Part shown: positions 28,673-38,710 of the stretch, one piece after another
Layout of the letters: each line of letters starts with the position of its first letter
How positions within the stretch are numbered: the first letter of the stretch is position 1
Program-made: the position numbers and the translations under genes
Assembly (NCBI RefSeq): GCF_902859935.1
Contig: NZ_CADIKI010000001.1
Span: 496,001-560,000, forward strand
Source: Paraburkholderia fynbosensis
Lineage (GTDB): Bacteria > Pseudomonadota > Gammaproteobacteria > Burkholderiales > Burkholderiaceae
Direction of reading: 5' to 3'
Length of the DNA: 64,000 nt
The notes under the pieces: generated by a model
The model's database searches: none
The model's input: the letters and a program-made list of their open reading frames with translations, nothing else
What the model was told of the DNA's origin: nothing

Positions 28673-28689
28673 GGGCTGCACGATAAAGC

Positions 28690-29154
28690 TCAGAGCTTCT
28701 GCTCCACTGCCAGCGAAAAAATCCGCTGCCATTGCCTCGCCTGCTTCTCACCCGACATCGGCACGAGCCATTCGCCGTGCTTCGGGTCCTTGACCTTCAC
28801 AGCCACTTGCGCTTGCCCTTCCCGGCCCCGTGCTTCGGCTCCCAGCAGATCGGCGAAGATGTACGCCCCCCGCTCGTCGCCGACCTGAATCTCGCAGAAC
28901 CGCTTGGCCGCAGCAAGCCGCACCGAACCCCAGCTTCCTTTGAGCTCGTGCGTCCAGTCGCCGTCGCGAACATTCGCAGCGACCTCCTGGCGGCGGCGCC
29001 ACCAATACACGGCGGCGGCGATCAGCAGCAACGCAACCAGCACCGCCACACCGACCGCCACGGCCAGCCCGAAGGCCGCCTGCAACGCATAAAACGCCCG
29101 TACGGCCCCGTACACCAGCGCAATCAGCGCAATCAACGCAACCACAATCGGCAT
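28690..29154 (-). CDS. Membrane-anchored protein of unknown function
   Basis: 154 residues from the ATG at 29154, preceded by GGGTGAG; a 32-residue longer frame lacks this. Two hydrophobic segments (about 1-17 and 22-50) precede a basic stop (YWWRRRQ), and a soluble C-terminal domain of about 100 residues follows (WTHELKGSWGSVRLAAAKRF). The soluble part looks like a cytoplasmic beta-rich domain, but no family is recognised. Confidence 0.65.
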   Translation of the reverse strand: MPIVVALIALIALVYGAVRAFYALQAAFGLAVAVGVAVLVALLLIAAAVYWWRRRQEVAANVRDGDWTHELKGSWGSVRLAAAKRFCEIQVGDERGAYIFADLLGAEARGREGQAQVAVKVKDPKHGEWLVPMSGEKQARQWQRIFSLAVEQKL

Positions 29155-29322
29155 CGCAAACTCACCCGGCAAAAAAATCCAGCCTAGCACAAGCGATGCC
29201 GGTTTCTCAGCGCAAAGCACCGTTGCGAATAACGCGCCTCCCGCAAGCAAACCGCGCCGAGGGCGGCTGACCGGCCGGCAGATCGGCTGCCGGATCGCCC
29301 GCTGACTGGCGCCGGGCGCCGC

Positions 29323-29883
29323 TTACTGCTTATGCGCCTGCGCCCACTCCTTCACCGCCTTGAGCGTATTCTCCACGTGCTTCTCCGGCGACAGGCTCGT
29401 GTACTCGTAGATGACCTTGCCATCGGGCGCGATCACGTACGACACGCGATTGGCCATCGAGCTATGCATCGGCATGCCTGCATCGTAGGCGCCGATCACT
29501 TTCGAATCGGCATCCGCCGCAACCGGAAATTTGCTGCGGCATTCGCTCACCGAAAACTTCGTCAGCGTGTCGATGTTGTCGTGCGACACGCCGATCACCG
29601 TCGCGCCGTATTTCTTGTACTCGTCGACGGCGTCGGCGAACTCGTGCGCCTCGATGGTGCAGCCCTTGGTAAAGGCAGCCGGGTAGAAGTACAGCACCAC
29701 CGGCCCTTTTTTCAACTCGTCGGCAAGCGAATAGGTGTAGGTCTTGCCGCCCAGCGACGCCTGCGTGGTGAACGGCGGCGCCGTGTCGCCGGGCTTGAGC
29801 GTCGCGCAGGCGCTCAACGAGTACACGGCGAATCCGGCCGACATGACGGCGGCCAGCGCCACCGATACGAATGTCCTCTTCAT
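29323..29883 (-). CDS. Exported peroxiredoxin (AhpC/TSA, BCP-like)
   Basis: 186 residues from the ATG at 29883, preceded by GGAGGAGCAG. A signal peptide with a lipobox-like end (SLSACATL) indicates export. The catalytic motif FYPAAFTKGCTIEAH gives C75 as peroxidatic Cys (Thr three residues before it), and C115 (VSECRSKFP) is a possible resolving Cys. It reduces peroxides, probably in the periplasm; the thiol donor is unknown. Confidence 0.85.
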   Translation of the reverse strand: MKRTFVSVALAAVMSAGFAVYSLSACATLKPGDTAPPFTTQASLGGKTYTYSLADELKKGPVVLYFYPAAFTKGCTIEAHEFADAVDEYKKYGATVIGVSHDNIDTLTKFSVSECRSKFPVAADADSKVIGAYDAGMPMHSSMANRVSYVIAPDGKVIYEYTSLSPEKHVENTLKAVKEWAQAHKQ

Positions 29884-30058
29884 CTGCTCCTCCAGGCGTG
29901 ACTGCACGCGTCGTTCAATGAGTCGAAATGAGTTTGACGAGTCGGGGGCAGCGGTTTCAACGCAGCCCCGGCCCCCTTCGCGCTCTATTGGAACACGTAC
30001 GCACGGAGTCCGTTATGCCACCGACAGACATCGGCGCGGTGCGCCGCGCCCCGCCGTC

Positions 30059-31396
30059 TCAGGTGGACGCTTCCACGACGTGCGCGCCGAACCACGCCGC
30101 CGCCGACAGATTCAACTCCGACAGCACGTCGGGCGTCAGCGTCGCGAAACCGGCCGGCGCATCGGGCGCTGCAGCAATCGACGCGGCATCGCCGCCCTCG
30201 CCCGCCACTTCGGCGACCCGCAGCAACACGCCGAGTTCGCCGCCGCCCGACACGATCGCTTCGCGAATTTGCGGCGCGAGACCGAGCTTCTCCAGCGCCG
30301 TGCGCGGCGTGCTGCCGACCACCACGTGGACCAGCGAAAAAATCCCGGTCATGAACGCGGCGTCGGCAAATTCGTCGTCGGATGGACGCAGCCAGTTCGC
30401 GGCCAGTTCCATGAAACGCGAGCGGGTGCCGGCCAGTTGCACCAGCGGATCGGCGCGCCAGGACAGATCACCGCTGTTCGCGTACAGCAGCAGCTGGGCC
30501 CAGCGCGCGATCTGCCGCGTGCCGGTGGCGATGATCGCCTCGCGCAGCGACGCAATGTTGCGCCCCAGCCCGAACGCGCTCGAATTGACGAGCCGCAGCA
30601 GTTGCACCACCACGCTCGGATTGAGCTTGAGTTCAGCCTCGAGTTCGAAGATGCCGGCATCGCAGGAAAGCAGTGCGAGCAGCCGCAACAGCCCCGGGCG
30701 CAGCGAGCGGCTACGCGGCGCGGCCAGCACCTGCGGCCGCGCGAAGAAGTATCCCTGGAACAGATCGAAGCCGAGCTCGCGGGCAAGCGAGAAGTCCTCG
30801 CGCGTCTCGACCTTCTCGGCGAGCAGCGTCTTGCCGTGGCCGCGCACGGTGGCGGCCAGTTCGGGGAGCGCGGCGCGCCGCGTCTCGAGAAAGTCGATCT
30901 TGACGATGTCGGAGTACGGCAGCGCCTCGATCAGCTCGTCCGACAGCTCGCTGACGTCGTCGAGCGCCACCTGGAAGCCCACGCGGCGCAACTCGCTGAG
31001 CCGCCGCGCAAGCGGCGCGTCGAACGTGACGGTTTCGAGGATCTCGAGCACGAAGCACTCGGGCGGCATCAGATGGACGATGTCGTTGAACAGCAGCGCA
31101 CGATCGATGTTGACGAAGCCGCGGTGCGGCCCGAGCACCGCCGGCACGCCGATCCCGCCGAGCGTATGCGCGACCACCTGGGCGGTGGCCTGCGCGTCGT
31201 CGCCGACTTCGGCGTAGTTGTGTGCGCCGCTGCGGAACAGCAACTCGTAAGCGTTGAGCGCACCGGCGCGATCGAGGATGGGTTGGCGGCCCAGGTAGAC
31301 AAACTGCGCGGGACAGCCAGGCTGCGCCGCGTCGGCGAATGCGTCACGCACCTCGATGCGCCGGACAGGCGTCGCAGCAGTATGACGTTCGGACAT
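30059..31396 (-). CDS. EAL-HDOD signalling protein (YuxH-like)
   Basis: 445 residues. The N-terminal EAL-type domain is degenerate: YELLFRSG replaces EALLR, but VNIDRALL, LEILETVTFD and LLAEKVETREDF retain the scaffold. The C-terminal HDOD domain (about 215-400) carries LVNSSAFGLGRNIASLREAI and SRFMELAANWLR. Such proteins bind signalling nucleotides or partner kinases rather than hydrolyse c-di-GMP. It is divergent from the PAS-GGDEF-EAL gene, and a paralog lies at 35260. TTG at 31411 is an alternative start. Confidence 0.85.
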   Translation of the reverse strand: MSERHTAATPVRRIEVRDAFADAAQPGCPAQFVYLGRQPILDRAGALNAYELLFRSGAHNYAEVGDDAQATAQVVAHTLGGIGVPAVLGPHRGFVNIDRALLFNDIVHLMPPECFVLEILETVTFDAPLARRLSELRRVGFQVALDDVSELSDELIEALPYSDIVKIDFLETRRAALPELAATVRGHGKTLLAEKVETREDFSLARELGFDLFQGYFFARPQVLAAPRSRSLRPGLLRLLALLSCDAGIFELEAELKLNPSVVVQLLRLVNSSAFGLGRNIASLREAIIATGTRQIARWAQLLLYANSGDLSWRADPLVQLAGTRSRFMELAANWLRPSDDEFADAAFMTGIFSLVHVVVGSTPRTALEKLGLAPQIREAIVSGGGELGVLLRVAEVAGEGGDAASIAAAPDAPAGFATLTPDVLSELNLSAAAWFGAHVVEAST

Positions 31397-31699
31397 GGAT
31401 GATCGGTGCAAGTATCGGAAAGGCTACGCAGCAGCGACGTGACGGCCGGTACTGCACAACGGGGTTTGTTCTATTAACGGACGGCAAACGGCGCCACTTT
31501 AACCGAATCGCGGCAAGTCCGTCGCCAGCGCGTCCACGCGCATTCTTACCAGGTGTTTTTTGCGTGAGCCGCTAAAGATTCTCCGCAGCGGGTCGTTATC
31601 TCGTTCTGATGGGGCGGCCTGATACCTCTCGACCGCCCGAACCCGCGGAACAACGCGCCGCCCCGCCTGCCAGACGAACACAGGTTGCCAGCGACAAAC

Positions 31700-33514
31700 A
31701 TGGAAGCGAACAGGATCATCGCGCCCCGCCGGGGCTCCTTGCGCACGGTCATCGGCCGGCTTCGTGCGTTCGGGCGCCGCGCGCACAGCGCACCGAGGCG
31801 CGGCGCGAGCCGCGCGGCGCAACTGGAACAGGTGGTCGGCGCCGTCGATCTGCTTGCGCACGTCGACGATGCGCAGCGCTTCATCTATGTGTCCGACGCG
31901 AGCCTGCGCTTCATCGGCTATCACCGCGAGTATCTGGAAACGATCACGCTGCACGAACTCGTCGCACCGGCCGACGTGCCACGGCTCGACGCGTTGCTCA
32001 CGCGCGCCGCGAGCTCCGGCAACGTCGAGAAAGCGACGCTGAGCCTGATCAAGTCGCTGACCTATCCGATCACCGTCGAACTGCGCGTCGTGCGCAGCAG
32101 CCACGACGGCATCGACGGCTACGCGATCGCCGGCTTCGACGTGTCGGCCTGGCGCGCCACCGAGGAACGTCTGACCCAGGCGCTGCATCTGGACCGCCTG
32201 ACCAATCTGGCCAACCAGTCGGCGCTGCTGCCCGCGTTGCTCGACGCGCAGCATCAGGCCGACGCGCACGGCACGCCGGTCGCGCTGCTGCTGCTCGACA
32301 TCGACGACTATCAGCGCGTGAACCGCGCGCTCGGCTACGACGCCGGCGACGAGATGCTGCGCGACACGTCGCGGCGTCTCATGAACATGACGAGCCCGAG
32401 CGAGACCGTAGCGCGCGTCGCGAGCGACGAGTTCGCGATTCTCGTGAAGCCCGCCGCCAGCCGCACCGACGCGGCCGCCGCCGCGGAGGCACTGGCGCGG
32501 CGCCTGTTGACCGCGATCCAGCAGCCCTATGTGTTCAAGGGCCAGCAGGTGCATCTGTCGGCGAGCATCGGCATTGCGCTCTATCCCGACGTGCGCCACG
32601 CCAACGACACCGCCGCCCACGACACGCACCTGCTGCGCTGGGCCGACCACGCGCTGTTGCAAGCCAAGGCGGCCGGCGGCAACACGCTCGCGTTCTATGT
32701 GCCCGACGACAACCCCGCCGATGCCGAACGCCTGAAGCTCGAAGCCGACCTCTACGACGGCGTGCGCAACGGCGAGTTCTCGCTGCATTTCCAGCCGATC
32801 ACGAGCAGCCGCACGCACGGCGTGGTGGGCGTCGAAGCGCTGATCCGCTGGTCGCATCCGGTGCATGGCCTCGTGCCGCCGTCGATGTTCATTCCGCTCG
32901 CGGAGTCGATCGGGCTCATAAACTTCCTCGGCAACTGGGTGCTGAAGGTCGCGTGCATGCAACTGATCCAGTGGGACGCCAAAGGCATCTCGCTGCAATA
33001 CGTGGCCGTGAACGTGTCGCCGCAGCAGTTCCGCGACCCGCGCTTCAAGGACTCCGTGCGCGAGGCGATCGAGCTGACCGGCATCGATCCGCGCCGCGTC
33101 GTGTTCGAGATTACCGAGAGCCTGCTGATGCACGACCCGGCGCACGCGAAGGGCTTGCTCGAAGAACTGACGGCGATGGGCATCCGCTTCGCCGTCGACG
33201 ATTTCGGCACCGGCTATTCGAGCCTCGCGTATCTACAACGATTTCCGCTCGCCAAACTCAAGATCGACCGGAGTTTTGTCGAGAATCTGCTAACCTCGCG
33301 AAACGATCAGGCAATCGTTAGCGCGGTCGTCGGACTGGCCCAGACGCTCGACCTCGAACTGGTTGCCGAAGGCGTCGAAACGGAAGCGCAACGCACGCTG
33401 CTCACCGAGATGGGCTGCGATCACATTCAGGGCTGGCTCGTCTGCAAGGCATTGCCCTCAGACGAACTCGCGCAGCGTTTCGAAATGCGCACGCTTCACC
33501 TGCACACCGCCTAG
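31700..33514 (+). CDS. PAS-GGDEF-EAL cyclic-di-GMP enzyme with degenerate GGDEF
   Basis: 604 residues. A PAS domain (about 43-155) is followed by a GGDEF domain with ASDEF at 241-245 in place of GGDEF and an altered DxLTxLxN motif. The EAL domain has E379-A380-L381, FEITESLL, DDFGTGYSSL and VAEGVETEAQ intact. It is probably an active c-di-GMP phosphodiesterase whose GGDEF part regulates or has lost activity. No membrane span, so it is cytosolic. It begins a cluster with two EAL-HDOD proteins and one HDOD protein. Confidence 0.9.
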   Translation: MEANRIIAPRRGSLRTVIGRLRAFGRRAHSAPRRGASRAAQLEQVVGAVDLLAHVDDAQRFIYVSDASLRFIGYHREYLETITLHELVAPADVPRLDALLTRAASSGNVEKATLSLIKSLTYPITVELRVVRSSHDGIDGYAIAGFDVSAWRATEERLTQALHLDRLTNLANQSALLPALLDAQHQADAHGTPVALLLLDIDDYQRVNRALGYDAGDEMLRDTSRRLMNMTSPSETVARVASDEFAILVKPAASRTDAAAAAEALARRLLTAIQQPYVFKGQQVHLSASIGIALYPDVRHANDTAAHDTHLLRWADHALLQAKAAGGNTLAFYVPDDNPADAERLKLEADLYDGVRNGEFSLHFQPITSSRTHGVVGVEALIRWSHPVHGLVPPSMFIPLAESIGLINFLGNWVLKVACMQLIQWDAKGISLQYVAVNVSPQQFRDPRFKDSVREAIELTGIDPRRVVFEITESLLMHDPAHAKGLLEELTAMGIRFAVDDFGTGYSSLAYLQRFPLAKLKIDRSFVENLLTSRNDQAIVSAVVGLAQTLDLELVAEGVETEAQRTLLTEMGCDHIQGWLVCKALPSDELAQRFEMRTLHLHTA

Positions 33515-33605
33515 CCATGCAGGCGCGGCGCCTACGCGGTGGAACAAGCCGGCCCGAGGCCGGCGTGGCACTCATTGGAACATGTATGGTTTTTGCGGGA
33601 CTCAC

Positions 33606-35063
33606 ATGGTAAAGGCGACAGTGCTCGACCGGCTCTGGACGCGAATGAGCGAGCGCGGCGATTTTCCGATGCTGTCGCAGTCGCTGCGTACCACCATGGC
33701 GGCAGTGAACAACGACGACCTTGATTTCACGGGTCTAGTGCAGGTGGTGCTGTCGGATTTCGCGTTGACGCAAAAGGTGCTGCGCCTTGCCAACTCGGCG
33801 ATGTACATGGCGTTCGGTGGCAACATCACGACCGTGTCGCGCGCGCTGATGGTGCTCGGCATGGACGCGGTCGGCCATCTCGTCGTCGGTCTGAAGATCG
33901 TCGATCACTTTCATCAAAGCGCGCCGCGCCGCATCGACGCGAAACTCGAACTGAACCGCACGCTGCTATCGGGCTGTGTCGCGCGCAAGCTGACCGAGCG
34001 CGGCGACCTGCGCGCCGGCGAGGAAGCGGTGGTCTGCACGCTGATGCGGCAGATCGGCAAGCTGCTGGTGGTGTTCTATCTGGACGCCGAGTGGGATCAG
34101 ATTCGCCGTCATATCGACGACGGCACGCTCGAAGCCGATGCGTGCGTGCTGGTGCTCGGCGTGACCTTCGACGAGATCGGCGCGGAAGCCGCGGTGCGCT
34201 GGCGTCTGCCCGACATGATCCGCTCGGGCATGGGCGAGTTCGATCCGCAGGACGTCGAGCAGCCGCGCCAGGTGCAGTGGCTGCGCGCCATCACCAACTA
34301 CTCGACCGCGGTCGCCGACGTGCTCACGCAGCAGAACATGCCCGACTGGGAACGCGAGGCGCGCATCGCCGAACTGGCGCAGGAATATAGCGGCGCGCTG
34401 AATACGGACCCCGACGTGCTGCTCGAGATGAGCGTCGCGCTCGCCCGCGAAGAAGGCGGCGATGGCGTGATGGCCGAGATCGTCGAGCTGCGCGCCAACG
34501 CGGATGCGATCGCGCGTGAGGCACTCAGCCCTGAGGCGCGCATCGCGGTGGGCGTCAAGGATCTGCGCGAGCTGCCCGCCGGCAGCCCGCTCGCGCCGGC
34601 CCTCGCGATGGCGTCGGAAACCGTGCTGGCCGGCCTCGGCTTCGCACGCACGGTAGTGTTCGTCAAGCACAGCAACGGCACCTTCAAGGCGCGCCTCGGC
34701 CTCGGTCCGAAGATCGACGCGGCGCTGCCGAAGCTGACCTTCAATACCGCGTTCGAGCCGGACGTGTTTCATCTCGCGATTGCGAACTCGGTCGGCATCT
34801 TCATCGAGAATGCGCGCGATCCGAAAATGGTCGCGCGATTACCGGAATGGTTCCGCCGATCGTTCGACGACACCCGCGCCTTCGTGCTGCTGCCGGTCGT
34901 CGACGAAAGCGACCAGACGGTGGCGCTCTTATACGGCGACTGGTCGCATGCGCAGGAGCCGCGCCGCATCTCGCAGAAGGAGATGAGCGTGTTGAACGAG
35001 CTGGCGAAGGAGTTAGGCCGTTTTTTCGGCTTGGGGCAGATGCGGGAAATGGAGATGATGTGA
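33606..35063 (+). CDS. HDOD-domain protein with C-terminal GAF-like region
   Basis: 485 residues from the ATG at 33606; an in-frame ATG at 33582 is a possible longer start. The HDOD domain (about 15-210) contains LRLANSAMYMAFGGNITTVS and VVCTLMRQIGKLLV. The C-terminal portion (about 320-480) resembles a GAF-like sensor (GLGFARTVVFVKHSNGTFKA). It follows the GGDEF-EAL gene by about 90 bp on the same strand and probably shares its signalling pathway; the partner is unknown. Confidence 0.8.
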   Translation: MVKATVLDRLWTRMSERGDFPMLSQSLRTTMAAVNNDDLDFTGLVQVVLSDFALTQKVLRLANSAMYMAFGGNITTVSRALMVLGMDAVGHLVVGLKIVDHFHQSAPRRIDAKLELNRTLLSGCVARKLTERGDLRAGEEAVVCTLMRQIGKLLVVFYLDAEWDQIRRHIDDGTLEADACVLVLGVTFDEIGAEAAVRWRLPDMIRSGMGEFDPQDVEQPRQVQWLRAITNYSTAVADVLTQQNMPDWEREARIAELAQEYSGALNTDPDVLLEMSVALAREEGGDGVMAEIVELRANADAIAREALSPEARIAVGVKDLRELPAGSPLAPALAMASETVLAGLGFARTVVFVKHSNGTFKARLGLGPKIDAALPKLTFNTAFEPDVFHLAIANSVGIFIENARDPKMVARLPEWFRRSFDDTRAFVLLPVVDESDQTVALLYGDWSHAQEPRRISQKEMSVLNELAKELGRFFGLGQMREMEMM

Positions 35064-35259
35064 AGACGTGGCGCGATCGTTGATCGCGGCGTTTCACTCT
35101 CGACTGTTCTGTATTTGCCCTGCGTCAATGTTGTTCATGCGAAACCGATGCGCGGTTTTGCGAGGCTCTGCGCGGGCGCCAGTCCCCCACGCGTGCGCTG
35201 CACGCCGCGGCCTCGGCCCTGCTCTTGACCCGAGGCTCAACGCTGCACCGGCATCGCCC

Positions 35260-36624
35260 TCAATCCTCGATCCTTTCCAACCCTTGCGCGCTGCGATCCG
35301 CGACGCCGGCCCACGCGCCGGCCGCGAGTCCCATCTGTGCGGCCTCCTCTACCGTCAGCGGCGGCAAGTGTTCGCACAGTGCGGCCGCCCGCTCCCACTC
35401 GCCGCGCTCGAGCGCCTCTACCGTGCTCAGCACGCCCCCCAGCACGCCCTCGCGACGCAGGATCGCCGCCTGAATCGGACGCGACAGCGTCAGCACGTTC
35501 AACGTGCTTTCGAGCGAGCCACCGAACACCGCGTCGACGAATGAGAACACGCCGGTCAGAAACGCCGCATCGGCCTCGTCGCGGCCGGCTTCGGGCAAGC
35601 GTTCGATCGCCAGTTCCATGAAGCGCGCGCGGGTCGCCGCGAGTTGCAGCAGCGGATCGTCCTCGAGCGCGACCTTGCGGCCGTCGGCATAGAGCAGCAA
35701 TTGCGTCCAGCGCGCGATGCGGTCGGTGCCGGTCGCGTTGATCGCATCGCGCAGCGTCGTCACCTTGTGACCGACGGCGAGCCCGCTCGAATTCGCCAGC
35801 TTCATCAGGTGCATCACCAGCACGGGATTGAGCTTCAGTTCGGCTTCGAGTTGCGCGACGGTCGGGTCGCCGGCCAGCAATTGCAGCAGATTCAGCAACG
35901 CATGGCGCGGCGCGCTGACACGCCGCGTCGCCGAGCTTTGGCCACGAGCGAAGAAATAGCCCTGAAAGCGGTCGAAGCCGAGGCCGTGCATCGCTTCGAA
36001 GTCGGCCTGCGCGTCGATCCCGCAACCGAGCAGCAGCTTGCCCGCCGACTTCAGTACGCTCGCGAGCTTGGGCAGCAGCGCACGCGGCGCGCGCGCGACG
36101 TCGATCTTGACCACGTCGACGTAGGGCAGCAGTTTGGCGAAGCTCTCGTTGGGCTGCGTTACCTCGTCGAGCACGAAGCGATAGCGCCGCGTATGCAATT
36201 GCACGACCCTTGCGATCAGTGCGTCGTCGACCTCGAGCGCCTGTGACAGTTCGAGCATGAATCGCTCGGGCGGCAACTGCAGAATGGAATCGTCCAGCAG
36301 CATCTCGCGGCTGACGTCGACATAGGCCGGATGTCCGGTGAGCGCACTGCGCACGTCGCTCTGCAGCAGACCGCGGACGACGGCGCGCGCCACGCGTTGC
36401 GCCGGCGTGGGCGGGCGGCCCGGCAATGCATCGGGATGGGCTTCGTGGCTGGCTTCGGCCTGGTCCGCTTCGTCCACCGGCACCGCCGGCGCCCGCACCT
36501 TGATCTCGTAGCCGCACAGCATGCCCTCCCGAGTAAGAATCGGCTGCCGGGCAAAGCTGGCAAGCAGAGGCGCTTCGTCGGTGGCGCCGGTCTGGCTCAG
36601 AGTCTCGATGGCGATGGTGGTCAT
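35260..36624 (-). CDS. EAL-HDOD signalling protein, second paralog with more decayed EAL
   Basis: 454 residues with the same architecture and end motifs as the 30059 gene (LMKLANSSGLAVGHKVTTLR, RARFMELAIERLPEAGRDEA). The EAL part is more decayed: YEIKVRA in place of EALLR and LLGCGIDAQADF in place of the Glu-containing AEKVET segment, so c-di-GMP hydrolysis is unlikely. It converges with the HDOD-GAF gene and is divergent from acetoacetate decarboxylase. Confidence 0.83.
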   Translation of the reverse strand: MTTIAIETLSQTGATDEAPLLASFARQPILTREGMLCGYEIKVRAPAVPVDEADQAEASHEAHPDALPGRPPTPAQRVARAVVRGLLQSDVRSALTGHPAYVDVSREMLLDDSILQLPPERFMLELSQALEVDDALIARVVQLHTRRYRFVLDEVTQPNESFAKLLPYVDVVKIDVARAPRALLPKLASVLKSAGKLLLGCGIDAQADFEAMHGLGFDRFQGYFFARGQSSATRRVSAPRHALLNLLQLLAGDPTVAQLEAELKLNPVLVMHLMKLANSSGLAVGHKVTTLRDAINATGTDRIARWTQLLLYADGRKVALEDDPLLQLAATRARFMELAIERLPEAGRDEADAAFLTGVFSFVDAVFGGSLESTLNVLTLSRPIQAAILRREGVLGGVLSTVEALERGEWERAAALCEHLPPLTVEEAAQMGLAAGAWAGVADRSAQGLERIED

Positions 36625-36889
36625 GGCGATCCCCGCGCAGCGCCTTTGGCGCTTCCCGTTGTATTTTGGTTTTAGCCGCGCCGTGGCGCGCGTTCGTCGA
36701 GCCGCTCAAAACCCGTGGCGCCGACAATGTCCGGCCGATTTTAGCGCAGGCCGTCAGCCCTCGACATGTCAACGACGCAATATCTCGAAATAATTGACGA
36801 ACGGTCGGCGGGGATGCCGGTCAAGGAATCGACGATACTCCGGTGCAGTGCAAAAGCGTTCCAACCGCCTTTAACCAGCAAGGAAAAAC

Positions 36890-37648
36890 ATGGACGTCAA
36901 AAGCGTGCTGTCAAATGCCTTCGCGATGCCGATCACGAGCCCGGCGTTCCCGATGGGTCCGTACCGGTTCATCGACCGCGAATTCCTGATCATCACTTAC
37001 CGCACCGACCCCGACAAACTGCGCGCGGTGGTGCCCGAGCCGCTCGAGATCGGCGAACCGCTGGTGCATTACGAATTCATCCGCATGCCCGACTCGACCG
37101 GCTTCGGCGACTACACGGAAAGCGGCCAGGTGATTCCGGTCTCGCTCAACGGCATCGCGGGCGGCTACACGCTGGCGATGTATCTGGACGATCACCCGCC
37201 AATCGCCGGCGGCCGCGAATTGTGGGGCTTTCCGAAGAAGCTCGCGAACCCGGTGCTGGCGGTCCACACCGACACGCTGGTCGGCACGCTCGATTACGGC
37301 CCGGTGCGCATCGCCACCGGCACGATGGGCTATAAGCACCGGCAGCTCGATCTCGCGCAGCAGAAGAATCGCCTCGAAGCGCCGAACTTTCTGCTCAAGG
37401 TGATTCCGCACGTGGACGGCACGCCGCGCATCTGCGAGCTGGTGCGCTACTACCTGCAGGATATCGAGCTGAAAGGCGCCTGGACCGGACCGGCCGCGCT
37501 CGAACTGGCGCCGCACGCGCTTGCACCGGTCGCAGAGCTGCCAGTGCTCGAGATCGTCGAGGCGCGCCACCTGGTCGCCGATCTGACGCTCGGGCTCGGT
37601 GAAGTGGTGTTCGACTATCTCGTTCAGCCCGAGGCGAACGTGCGCTGA
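36890..37648 (+). CDS. adc: Acetoacetate decarboxylase
   Basis: 252 residues, near the family's usual length. The active-site motif [14 protein letters not shown] supplies the catalytic Lys pair K116-K117, and [16 protein letters not shown] and [11 protein letters not shown] are family segments. It converts acetoacetate to acetone and CO2, linking to PHB and ketone body metabolism. AAGGAAAAAC precedes the ATG. No CoA-transferase gene lies beside it. Confidence 0.92.
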   Translation: MDVKSVLSNAFAMPITSPAFPMGPYRFIDREFLIITYRTDPDKLRAVVPEPLEIGEPLVHYEFIRMPDSTGFGDYTESGQVIPVSLNGIAGGYTLAMYLDDHPPIAGGRELWGFPKKLANPVLAVHTDTLVGTLDYGPVRIATGTMGYKHRQLDLAQQKNRLEAPNFLLKVIPHVDGTPRICELVRYYLQDIELKGAWTGPAALELAPHALAPVAELPVLEIVEARHLVADLTLGLGEVVFDYLVQPEANVR

Positions 37649-37704
37649 GCGGCGGTGGCGGCGGGCGTGGGCCGATACCGGAGCCACCGTTTGCCGCAGG
37701 CCGA

Positions 37705-37736
37705 ATGCAAACGGCCGCGATCGCGGCCGTTTGCAT
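37705..37736. terminator. Perfect 32-bp palindrome between convergent adc and binding-protein genes
   Basis: Arms ATGCAAACGGCCGCGA and its exact complement meet with no spacer. Transcripts from either side can form a long hairpin, so it probably acts as a bidirectional terminator; T-tracts are short. Confidence 0.55.
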
Positions 37737-37754
37737 CGACAGTTTCGTCGCGTT

Positions 37755-38549
37755 TTAGCGCAGCACGACCTTCACGTCGAAGTACTTCGCGGCGAGGCGG
37801 TCGATCGTGCCGTCCGCCTTCAGGTCTTTCAGCGCCTGGTTGAGCGCATCCTTGAGTGCGGTGTCGCCCTTGCGGATGCCATAGCCCACGCCCGCGCCGA
37901 GCAGCTTCTCGTCGGTGACGGCCGGACCCGCGAATTCGAAGCCCGCGCCTTGCGGCTTCTTCAGAAAGCCTTTCGAGGCCGCTTCCGCGTCCTGGAACGA
38001 CGCATCGAGACGGCCCGATGCGAGGTCGGCGTAGATCTGGTCCTGCGTCTGATAGGGCACGACGTCGACGCCCGCCGGCGCCCAGCGCGCCTTCGCGTAA
38101 GTTTCCTGGATCGTGCCCTGCAGCACGCCGACGTACTTGCCCTTCAGCGATGCCGGTGTCGGCAGCAGGCCGCTGCCCTTCTTCGCGATCATCTGGTTCG
38201 GGATCGTGTAGATCGGATCGGTGAACTCGACCGCCTGGCGGCGCTGCTCGGTGATCGTCATGTCCGAGTTGATCGCGTTGAACTTACGCGCCTGCAGTGC
38301 CGGAATCAGGCCGTCGAACGAATTCTCGACCCATACGCATTTGGCTTTCAGCTTCGCGCACACGGCGTTGCCGACGTCGATGTCGAACCCTTGCAACTCG
38401 CCGGACGGCGACTTCGATTCGAACGGCGCATACGACGCTTCGACGCCGAAGCGTACTTCCTTGATCTCCGCGGCCGACGCGGCGCCTGTCGTCACCGTCG
38501 CCGTCGCGAACAGCGCGAGCGCAGCCATGTTTCGCCAATTCATCTTCAT
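37755..38549 (-). CDS. Periplasmic polar amino acid binding protein (lysine/arginine/ornithine-type)
   Basis: 264 residues. A signal peptide of about 26 residues ends AASA. The mature protein is a family 3 solute-binding protein (FGVEASYAPFESKSPSGEL, AINSDMTITEQRRQAVEFTD, DASFQDAEAASKGFL). It resembles ArgT/HisJ and likely feeds the HisQMP-type transporter at 47152-49436, from which it is separated by the ast operon. It lies 160 bp downstream of astE on the same strand. Confidence 0.88.
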   Translation of the reverse strand: MKMNWRNMAALALFATATVTTGAASAAEIKEVRFGVEASYAPFESKSPSGELQGFDIDVGNAVCAKLKAKCVWVENSFDGLIPALQARKFNAINSDMTITEQRRQAVEFTDPIYTIPNQMIAKKGSGLLPTPASLKGKYVGVLQGTIQETYAKARWAPAGVDVVPYQTQDQIYADLASGRLDASFQDAEAASKGFLKKPQGAGFEFAGPAVTDEKLLGAGVGYGIRKGDTALKDALNQALKDLKADGTIDRLAAKYFDVKVVLR

Positions 38550-38710
38550 TACGGGTGTTCCTCTACGGTATTGAATAAAACTGAGCCAGGTCAGGGCGGC
38601 GAGGGGTGCTGCGCCGGAATGCGATCCAGACTCGTGCGGCCGGCTTGGTACGGTGGACCAGCCGCGAGGCCGGGATTGTACAGGGTTCCGGGGAGACCTA
38701 CCCCACCTGT

